Assembly: GCA_031273285.1 (NCBI GenBank)
Contig: JAISSE010000226.1
Span: 1-7,127, forward strand
Source of the DNA: Prevotellaceae bacterium
Lineage (GTDB): Bacteria; Bacteroidota; Bacteroidia; Bacteroidales; UBA932
DNA: 7,127 nucleotides
Reading direction: 5' to 3'
Both the position numbers and the translations under genes were made by a program. Below, in pieces: positions 1 through 5,870 of this stretch (its first letter is position 1; each line of letters starts with the position of its first letter). The notes beneath the pieces are model-generated. The model was not told the origin of the DNA and did no database searches. It saw only the letters and a program-made list of their open reading frames with translations.

Positions 1-37
1 TTTTTTTAATTTAATTTATTAATTAATACTCTTTAAA

Positions 38-1108
38 TCAATCTACTCTCTTGAATGCCATATCAAAGAAAATGAAGCCTGCAATATCCACCAAAGCGGC
101 AATAATAATCCAGAACAAAAAGCCTCTGCCGGCATATCTCCCTGCAAAGAAATCCGTCCACACTACAATTACGCTTTCCAGTTTTACGATTTTCGGCAAA
201 TCGTATTCTTTCAGCACTTTTTCTGCCTCTTCCGCCACATTGGGGTGAGTGTTTTCAAATTCCGTTTTCAAAACATCGCAATATTTGTTAATGATGGCAA
301 ACGCCTGCGTCAAATTGTTTCGGGTTAATTGTGTCGGTTCGTCGTTGTCGACAGGCATAGCCGCTATTTTGTTTTGCGTTTTCGAAATTTCTCCAATCAG
401 CCTTTGTATCTCGTCTTTGTCGAGTCCGCGATTAATATTTGCCAATCGCGTATCATAGACGCTTGCCAGTTTCGACTCCAAAAGATTGTCTACCTGTTCT
501 CGCATGGTTTTTATCAATTCCTGTCTGTCGGACAGACTGTTTGACCTCAGTTTCAGGCGTTGAATTTTTCCCAGTTCGGCTTCCATATCAATGAGCGCAT
601 TCTCCGCTCTGTCGCCCCAGCCGGGAATGCCCGGATTATTAATTTCAGCGGAAAATTTGGCAAATAGCGCATCCGTTTTATTCCTGAAATCCGCTTTTTC
701 CTGCGCAATGATTTTCCCTGCTTCGCCGTCACTTGCCAAATCCTGCAATTTGTCCTTTGTATCCTGCAATTCTTTTATCAGCACATCCTTTATTACCGAA
801 CGGTAAAAAAAAGTATGCGTATTGGTCGGCAGACTGAACACAATCCAAAAAACAACAAGCAGCAAAACGCCGCCGAGCAGTCGCCATCCTCGATTTTCGA
901 GCTGTATATTTTGGTTGAAACTGTCCACAATCATCTTTGTGCCTAACGAGGCGACAACGAAAAAGATAATGGATATAGCCCAAAAAAAGACAACGGGCCA
1001 CGAAGGCAACAGCAGATGCAACGACTCTGTCGTCGCCCAGCAGCTGACAAACATAAGCACAATAAATGCGCTTATCGCAAAAAATTTTAAAAACTTGTTT
1101 TCATTCAT
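38..1108 (-). CDS. Four-helix inner-membrane protein with large coiled-coil-like loop, function unknown
   Basis: I do not recognise this 356-residue protein. Hydrophobic segments lie at about residues 7-25, 37-57, 76-94 and 329-349. The short ends carry Lys/Arg (NENKFLKFF at the start, FKRVD at the end), and so does the loop after helix 2. The positive-inside rule therefore puts both ends in the cytoplasm and the loop of residues 95-328 in the periplasm. That loop is rich in Lys, Glu, Gln and Leu with few prolines (for example IKELQDTKDKLQDL, about 111-124) and looks largely helical, possibly coiled coil. A GIPGWGD stretch (160-166) interrupts it. The 3+1 helix layout resembles that of DUF4407-type membrane proteins, but this is only a topological likeness. 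The start is the ATG at 1108, preceded by an AT-rich leader with no Shine-Dalgarno. I see no TAnnTTTG box in the 255 nt upstream. The next gene upstream is on the same strand, so co-transcription is possible but unproven. A real gene is likely; the function is open. Confidence 0.85.
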   Translation of the reverse strand: MNENKFLKFFAISAFIVLMFVSCWATTESLHLLLPSWPVVFFWAISIIFFVVASLGTKMIVDSFNQNIQLENRGWRLLGGVLLLVVFWIVFSLPTNTHTFFYRSVIKDVLIKELQDTKDKLQDLASDGEAGKIIAQEKADFRNKTDALFAKFSAEINNPGIPGWGDRAENALIDMEAELGKIQRLKLRSNSLSDRQELIKTMREQVDNLLESKLASVYDTRLANINRGLDKDEIQRLIGEISKTQNKIAAMPVDNDEPTQLTRNNLTQAFAIINKYCDVLKTEFENTHPNVAEEAEKVLKEYDLPKIVKLESVIVVWTDFFAGRYAGRGFLFWIIIAALVDIAGFIFFDMAFKRVD

Positions 1109-1170
1109 AATATGAATAATTTATAATTTGTTAATATACTAATACTTACTTTTAATTTACTTCCGCTCCG

Positions 1171-1272
1171 TCAAGATCTTTCGGTTTCCGTCTTTTCCAA
1201 TAAGGCGACGTTCAATCGACAGACCAAAGAACGTTGTTTATCGTTTATTTTTTCGTTCTCCCTATATTGATC
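1171..1272 (-). other. Short open frame, possible gene remnant
   Basis: The minus strand is open for 33 codons and ends at a TGA (1171-1173). Its residues include ENEKINDKQ and LNVALLEKTETERS, with codon choices much like the neighbouring genes. There is no ATG, and an in-frame TAG inside the 11-bp repeats (1273-1275) closes it on the 5' side. It may be the decayed tail of a gene cut off by the repeat array, or chance. Nothing identifies a family. Confidence 0.2.
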
Positions 1273-1304
1273 CTATATTGATCCCATATTCATCCTATAT
1301 TGGA
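1261..1304. repeat. 11-bp tandem repeat, four units
   Basis: Four adjacent 11-mers of the form CCTATATTGAT start at 1261, 1272, 1283 and 1294. The first two are identical, the third has two changes (CCCATATTCAT) and the fourth differs in its last two bases. A fifth, looser copy (TCTATATTGCT) follows at 1309-1319. The period is close to one helical turn. The array lies between two minus-strand genes, about 60 nt past the stop of the 189-residue gene and 150 nt before the start of the membrane protein gene. It could be stacked binding sites for a regulator of the latter or a slippage-prone array. No known operator is recognised. Confidence 0.85.
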
Positions 1305-1363
1305 AATTTCTATATTGCTGCCTTTGGTTCATGCCGGATATTCGAATTAATTATTTCACCTAA

Positions 1364-1905
1364 TCATTCCAAAATTTGCTCTTCCCGGGTAATATTCTCG
1401 GGAAAATCGGATGCCGTAATCACAATTTTATCGCCCTCAAGACTGTCGTTAGTTTGCACGGCTGTATATTTCCATACGTACCCCGATACATCGACCTGTG
1501 CGTCGCCTTCTTCCACCAAAGAACCGTCGGCATTGATGATAGTAACTTTTACGGATTTAACCGCCGTATCATCCGATACTTCAATGCGGATAACATCGCC
1601 TGGGGCGCCGGTATAGTGCGATACATCAACGTGATGAATATCCGGTGCATTGAAGAAATCAGCCACTGCCACTCTGTAAGGTATGCTTTTCTTCTTTTTT
1701 GCAGCCGCGTCGTAAATCTCTTTACTTTCCGACGATTTCGCCGTTGCCGCTTTTGCATAGATGGCAGCCTGCTGGAAGCGTTTGCGTGTCTTTTTCTGAT
1801 TTTCCGACACCGTTTTACTTTGTTCCGGTATTTTCGACACTACCGTCTTACCGTCCACCTGGCGAAATACCAGTAAATCGCCGATTTTTCCACTTAATCC
1901 GTGGG

Positions 1906-1933
<28 letters not shown>
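1364..1933 (-). CDS. Two-part hypothetical protein: GKIG-type N-terminal module plus Ig-like C-terminal domain
   Basis: A 189-residue protein with no signal peptide and no membrane segment. Residues 1-36 (MAKQKG, then HGLSGKIGDLLVF and DGKTVVSKIP) resemble the start of small, often phage- or element-associated Bacteroidota proteins that begin MAKxKG and contain a GKxG...F motif. This likeness is from memory and not searched. Residues 43-83 are helical and very basic (KKTRKRF, AAAKKKK). Residues 100-180 are beta-rich, with alternating hydrophobic strands such as VIRIEVSDD, VKSVKVTIIN and DKIVITAS, and a YVWKYTA strand, which suggests an Ig-like fold. The ATG at 1931-1933 has an AT-rich leader without Shine-Dalgarno. 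A possible frame upstream on the same strand overlaps it by 28 nt, and a promoter further up could serve both. A DNA- or surface-associated structural protein is possible, but no function can be assigned. Confidence 0.8.
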
Positions 1934-2340
<407 letters not shown>

Positions 2341-2382
2341 TTTCAATTACATAAATATATTTATTACTGTCAAATTCAAATG

Positions 2383-2411
2383 CAAAGATAAATAAAATTT
2401 CAATCCGCAAA
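2383..2411 (-). promoter_or_regulatory. Bacteroidota-type promoter for the leftward genes
   Basis: Read on the minus strand, TTTG (2411-2408) is followed after 17 nt by TATCTTTG (2390-2383), a full match to the Bacteroidota -7 consensus TAnnTTTG. The usual spacer is nearer 19-20 nt, so the -33 match is a little close. Transcription would start near 2376, about 36 nt before the ATG at 2340. It would run through the AG tract towards the 189-residue gene. Confidence 0.5.
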
Positions 2412-2462
2412 ACTTTTTTTAAAATTTTTTGTTAAAATTTGTTTTTTTTGGTCGCAGCCCCC

Positions 2463-2504
2463 TGTCGCCGTGGAGACGCGGCGCGCCACGTCTCCACGGC
2501 GACA
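2463..2504. repeat. REP-like palindrome, 16-bp stem
   Basis: The left arm 2463-2478 and right arm 2489-2504 are perfect reverse complements around a 10-nt GC-rich loop (CGGCGCGCCA). The core GGAGACG...CGTCTCC resembles the dispersed GAGACGCG...CGTCTC palindromes found in Bacteroidota and other bacteria (recalled, not searched). No T run follows that would make a classical terminator, and no gene ends nearby on either strand. Confidence 0.85.
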
Positions 2505-2536
2505 AGCATTGTACAAAAATAAACAAGATATTTATT

Positions 2537-2566
2537 CACATTCCGTCCCGTCAGGGACGGAATGTG
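2537..2566. repeat. REP-like palindrome, 13-bp stem
   Basis: The arms 2537-2549 and 2554-2566 are perfect reverse complements around a GTCA loop. The core CCGTCCC-GTCA-GGGACGG resembles a dispersed intergenic hairpin I associate with Bacteroidota genomes. A T-rich stretch (TTTGTTTTT) follows on the plus strand, so terminator activity is possible, but no plus-strand gene precedes it in this window. Confidence 0.85.
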
Positions 2567-2678
2567 TTTGTTTTTCAGCTAATGTATCGTTTGTTTGTGA
2601 ACAAATCCTAATCGACGTATGATTGACAATCCTGCAAATCCTGTAAAATCAGGCTAAATCAGCGTCAGCCGACTGTCC

Positions 2679-2706
2679 ACTGTTCACTATACACTGTTCA
2701 CTACAC
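2679..2706. repeat. Tandem 14-mer, two copies
   Basis: ACTGTTCACTATAC (2679-2692) is followed directly by ACTGTTCACTACAC (2693-2706), with one difference. A partial unit, ACTGTCC, precedes them at 2672-2678. No function is evident. Confidence 0.8.
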
Positions 2707-2720
2707 GTTAATCCCGCAAA

Positions 2721-2753
2721 AATTTTCAATTTTCAATTTTCAATTTTCAATTT
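2721..2753. repeat. Heptamer tandem repeat (AATTTTC)4
   Basis: Four perfect AATTTTC units (2721-2748) plus a partial AATTT. They sit about 60 nt upstream of the -7 box of the rightward operon. The AT-rich tract could bend DNA or act as an upstream element, or be only a slippage product. Confidence 0.9.
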
Positions 2754-2813
2754 GTTATTAAGCGTATTACCGGCAAATTTCGCAAAAAAAATGCGGGGGA
2801 ACGATTTTTGTGG

Positions 2814-2821
2814 TATATTTG
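2814..2821 (+). promoter_or_regulatory. -7 box for the rightward operon
   Basis: TATATTTG matches the Bacteroidota -7 consensus TAnnTTTG exactly. No clear TTTG is seen at the -33 distance (region 2788-2796 is A- and G-rich), so the promoter is only half supported. Transcription would begin near 2828, giving a leader of about 24 nt before the ATG at 2852. This rules against the in-frame GTG at 2810 as translation start. Confidence 0.55.
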
Positions 2822-2851
2822 CACTGTAAATTGATTAAATTGCGTTATACG

Positions 2852-4936
2852 ATGAAAAGGTTGGTTTTAGTAATTATGGTTGCGCTTTTATGTTCATGCA
2901 ACGGAAAAATGCGGCAACAAAACACATCTCCCATGACAGGAAAAAAAGATATTAAACTCGCAGACAGGCTGATGACGCCGGAAGTATTATGGGCTTTCGG
3001 ACGTATCGGCAACGTGGAGGTTTCGCCCGACGGCAAACAAATCGCATATACCGTAACCCGGTATGATGTCGAACAAAACTCCAGCAATTCGGAACTGCAC
3101 ATAATGGATTCCGACGGCGGCAACGGTAAACAGCTGACCGATTCGCCCGAAAAGGAAGGCGCCGTCAAATGGCGTCCCGACGGGCGGTATATCGGATTTG
3201 TCCGCAAGGGCAAACTGTTCGAAATCAAACCCGACGGAACGGGCGAGAGAGCGGTCGCCATTCCCGAAGACAGGCAGATTAACGAGTTCAGCTATTCGCC
3301 CGACGGCAAAAAGCTGCTGCTGGCAATCGACACTCCGGTAACAAAGGTTCTCGGAAAGGACGTCTACGAAGATTTGCCGAAAGCAAACGCATACATTGCC
3401 GAAGATTTGATGTACCGGCACTGGGACACGTGGAAAGACGGCTCGTTCACTCATCTTTACGTAGCCGGCTACGACGACGGAACGGTAAGGTCCATGGAAG
3501 ACATCAACAGGGACGAACCCTGGGACACGCCGACAAAACCTTTCGACGATATCGGCGAAACATCCTGGTCGCCCGACGGAAGAATTCTGGCATACTCAAG
3601 CAAGAAACTTGCGGGGAAAGAATATGCCGAATCGACAAATTCGAACATCTATCTTTACAATACGGAAAGCGGGGAAACAGAGCTTCTTACCGCCGGAATG
3701 CACGGATACGACAAATCGCCGTCCTTTTCGCCCGACGGCAGCAAACTGTTGTGGCTAAGCATGGAGCGGGCAGGTTACGAAGCCGACAAATCGCGCATAT
3801 TCGTCTACAATTTCGCCGCCCGGACAAAAACGGATTATTCGAGGGAATTTGACTCGAATCCTTCGGACATTGTCTGGTCGAAAGACGGCAAATCGCTGTA
3901 TTTCACCGCCTGTTTCGACGAAACTTTCCGCGTTTTCCGGATGACTTTCTCCGAAGACGCCGCATCGGGAGTGTTCCGGCAAATCTCCAAAGACGGATTT
4001 TTCGATTATCAGCACATACGCGAAACAGCCGGCGGATTTGTCGTGAACAAATCGCAGCTTACACGACCGTCGGAAATCTGCACATTCGATGCGCAAAGCG
4101 GCGAAAGCACGGAAATATCGTTCGTAAACAGAGACATATTGAGTCAGCTTGATTTGCCCGAAATGGAACTGCACCGCGTCAAAACCACCGACGGCAAAGA
4201 GATGCCGATGTGGGTCATTCTGCCTCCGAACATGGACAAATCGAAAAAATATCCGTGCATAATGATGTGTACCGGAGGACCTCAGGGCGAAGTCAGCCAG
4301 TCGTTCAGCTATCGCTGGAACTACGCACTGATGGCTTCGCGGGGATATGTCGTGATTTATCCCGCCCGGCGCGGCGTCAGCGGCTACGGTCAGGAATGGT
4401 CGGATGCCGTGAGCAGGGATCACGGCGGGCAACCGGAGCGCGATTTACTGTCGGCAGCCGATTATATCGCATCCATGCCCTGGACGGACGAAACCCGCAT
4501 GGGCGCCGTCGGTGCAAGTTACGGCGGATATTCGATATTCTGGCTGGCTGGCAACCACAACAGGCGTTTCAAGGCGTTCATCGCGCACTGCGGCATATTC
4601 GACATGAAGGCAATGTACACCACCACCGAAGAAATGTTTTTCGAAAACTGGGAAACAGGTCCTTTCTGGGAGAAGGCGAATGAAAAAGTTTACGAGCAGT
4701 CGCCCGTCAATTTCATCAAAAACTGGGACACGCCCATACTTGTCTTTCACGGCGAACACGACTATCGGGTGCCTTATACACAGGGGCTGGCGGCGTTCAA
4801 CTCCGCCCGCATGATGAACATACCGGCAAAACTTGTCGTATTTCCCGAAGAGACGCACTGGATTCTTCGTCCGCAGAACGCCATCCTGTGGCAAAGAGAA
4901 TTTTTTGCATGGATGGATAAATGGTTGAAATATTAA
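2852..4936 (+). CDS. S9 family dipeptidyl peptidase lipoprotein, DPP5-like
   Basis: A 694-residue serine peptidase of the prolyl oligopeptidase clan. A lipoprotein signal (MKRLVLVIMVALLCSC) puts the lipidated Cys at 16, so it is anchored to a membrane facing the periplasm or surface. The N-terminal part is a beta-propeller with PD40-type blades marked by SPDG/RPDG/SKDG turns at about 58, 108, 149, 240, 293 and 343. An RHWD motif sits at 189-192. The C-terminal alpha/beta-hydrolase domain (about 430-694) has the nucleophile elbow GASYGG with Ser556, Asp637 in HGEHDYR and His669 in EETHWI, a complete triad in the usual order. Spacing, overall length and the HWILRPQN ending resemble DPP5 of Porphyromonas gingivalis, which removes N-terminal dipeptides with Ala or hydrophobic residues at position two. 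Substrate is inferred from family only. The ATG at 2852 is chosen because it gives the signal peptide and lies after the -7 box. It is first in the operon; rpe begins 14 nt after its stop. Confidence 0.92.
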   Translation: MKRLVLVIMVALLCSCNGKMRQQNTSPMTGKKDIKLADRLMTPEVLWAFGRIGNVEVSPDGKQIAYTVTRYDVEQNSSNSELHIMDSDGGNGKQLTDSPEKEGAVKWRPDGRYIGFVRKGKLFEIKPDGTGERAVAIPEDRQINEFSYSPDGKKLLLAIDTPVTKVLGKDVYEDLPKANAYIAEDLMYRHWDTWKDGSFTHLYVAGYDDGTVRSMEDINRDEPWDTPTKPFDDIGETSWSPDGRILAYSSKKLAGKEYAESTNSNIYLYNTESGETELLTAGMHGYDKSPSFSPDGSKLLWLSMERAGYEADKSRIFVYNFAARTKTDYSREFDSNPSDIVWSKDGKSLYFTACFDETFRVFRMTFSEDAASGVFRQISKDGFFDYQHIRETAGGFVVNKSQLTRPSEICTFDAQSGESTEISFVNRDILSQLDLPEMELHRVKTTDGKEMPMWVILPPNMDKSKKYPCIMMCTGGPQGEVSQSFSYRWNYALMASRGYVVIYPARRGVSGYGQEWSDAVSRDHGGQPERDLLSAADYIASMPWTDETRMGAVGASYGGYSIFWLAGNHNRRFKAFIAHCGIFDMKAMYTTTEEMFFENWETGPFWEKANEKVYEQSPVNFIKNWDTPILVFHGEHDYRVPYTQGLAAFNSARMMNIPAKLVVFPEETHWILRPQNAILWQREFFAWMDKWLKY

Positions 4937-4950
4937 TCCCCGAAATGAAA

Positions 4951-5601
4951 ATGAGCAAACTCGTTTCGCCTTCCATCCTGAGTGCCGATTTCGGCAATCT
5001 GCAAAAGGAGATTGACATGCTGAACCGCAGCCGTGCGGACTGGATACATCTGGATATTATGGACGGGGTGTTTGTTCCGAACATTTCGTTCGGGCTGCCG
5101 GTGGTAAAAGCCGTATCGAAGCTGACCGCCAAGCCGCTGGATGTCCATTTGATGATTGTGAATCCCGAAAAATACGCGGAAAAGTTTTGCAAAGCCGGCG
5201 CGTCGATACTTACGGTGCAGTACGAGGCATGTGTTCATCTTCACGGAACGGTACAGCATATCAAATCGCTGGGGATGAAAGCCGGCGTTGCGCTGAATCC
5301 TCACACTCCCGTGTCGTCGGTCGAAAATATTATCGGCGACATCGACCTTCTGCTTATAATGTCCGTCAATCCGGGTTTCGGAGGTCAGACGTTTATCGCG
5401 CGGTCGACGGATAAAATCAGGCAGGCAGGGGACTTGATAACCCGCAGCGGCTCCGGCGCGCTGATAGAAGTCGACGGCGGGATTTATCTCGAAAACGCGG
5501 GAGCGATATACTCCGCCGGCGCGGATGTTCTGGTTTCGGGGAACGCCGTTTTTTCGGCGGCAAATCCGCAGGACTATATAGCGAAACTGAAAGAGATATA
5601 A
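4951..5601 (+). CDS. rpe: Ribulose-phosphate 3-epimerase
   Basis: This cytoplasmic enzyme interconverts D-ribulose 5-phosphate and D-xylulose 5-phosphate in the pentose phosphate pathway. The 216 residues fit the family's usual size. The TIM-barrel signatures are all present: SPSILSADFGNL at the start, HLDIMDGVFVPN with metal ligands His33 and Asp35, DVHLMI with His66, the NPGFGGQ phosphate-binding loop, and EVDGGI with Asp175. Asp35 and Asp175 are the expected acid/base pair. The first in-frame ATG (4921) would overlap the peptidase gene by 16 nt. The ATG at 4951 gives the conventional MSK-VSPSILSAD start, and 4945 is a close alternative. The gene lies between the peptidase and atpC with short gaps, so co-transcription is likely. 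Confidence 0.96.
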   Translation: MSKLVSPSILSADFGNLQKEIDMLNRSRADWIHLDIMDGVFVPNISFGLPVVKAVSKLTAKPLDVHLMIVNPEKYAEKFCKAGASILTVQYEACVHLHGTVQHIKSLGMKAGVALNPHTPVSSVENIIGDIDLLLIMSVNPGFGGQTFIARSTDKIRQAGDLITRSGSGALIEVDGGIYLENAGAIYSAGADVLVSGNAVFSAANPQDYIAKLKEI

Positions 5602-5612
5602 TATATATAGGT

Positions 5613-5870
5613 ATGTATTTGGAAATAATTTCTCCGGACAAAGTTTTTTTCAAGGGAAACGTCGAACGGGTGTCGGTACCGGGCATGGCGGGCAATTTCA
5701 CGGTTCTTCCGGGTCACGCCGCCATTGTTTCCCTGCTTGTTGAAGGCGATGTTGTCTATCTGACAAAAGATACGGAAAATCGCTTCAACATGACTGCCGG
5801 CATGGTAGAGGTCAAAGATGATAAAATTGTCGTGTGCGTGGATAAGAGGAAAGAGGTTTCGGATGGCTGA
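5613..5870 (+). CDS. atpC: F1Fo ATP synthase epsilon subunit, short form
   Basis: 85 residues matching the N-terminal beta-sandwich domain of the F1 epsilon subunit: LEIISPDKVFFKG, VERVSVPGMAGNFTVLPGHA and a strand-rich second half (MVEVKDDKIVVCVD). In the complex this subunit joins the gamma rotor to the c-ring. The C-terminal helical hairpin found in the roughly 135-residue E. coli type, which inhibits ATP hydrolysis, is missing. Short forms of about 80 residues are usual in Bacteroidota, so this is not a truncation. It starts 11 nt after rpe and its stop overlaps the next start by 8 nt. The beta-subunit gene (atpD), the usual partner directly upstream, is not here; rpe takes that place. 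Confidence 0.88.
   Translation: MYLEIISPDKVFFKGNVERVSVPGMAGNFTVLPGHAAIVSLLVEGDVVYLTKDTENRFNMTAGMVEVKDDKIVVCVDKRKEVSDG

Larger units (their letters stand above)
2391..2813. other. Divergent intergenic repeat island
   Basis: No gene is evident here. The stretch begins AT-rich with long T runs (about 2413-2450) and then carries, in order, a 16-bp-stem palindrome, a 13-bp-stem palindrome, a degenerate AATCCTG-type repeat (2629-2662), a tandem 14-mer and a tandem heptamer. The 2629-2662 stretch reads AATCCTGCAAATCCTGTAAA followed by ATCAGGCTAAATCA, a motif style I recall from intergenic regions of other Bacteroidales. The flanking reading frames point outward, so this is a divergent promoter region used as a repeat landing site. 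Confidence 0.7.

Noticed and set aside
1376..1876. 166-codon plus-strand frame
   Set aside because: Antisense shadow of the 189-residue gene; Cys/Phe/Arg-rich with no family features.
2463..2566. The two hairpins as transcription terminators
   Set aside because: No gene ends next to them on either strand in this window, and the first lacks a T run.
2429..2611. 60-codon plus-strand frame across the intergenic region
   Set aside because: It runs straight through both palindromes, has repeat-derived composition and no promoter or family likeness.
2672..2753. CRISPR array
   Set aside because: The repeats are 7 and 14 bp, directly adjacent with no spacers, and no cas gene is present.
2810..2851. 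GTG at 2810 as start of the S9 peptidase
   Set aside because: It overlaps the -7 box and would bury the lipoprotein signal 14 residues inside the protein.
3755..4432. 225-codon minus-strand frame within the peptidase gene
   Set aside because: Antisense shadow of a well-supported gene with an intact catalytic triad; its translation is Arg/Phe/Val-rich with no recognisable domain.
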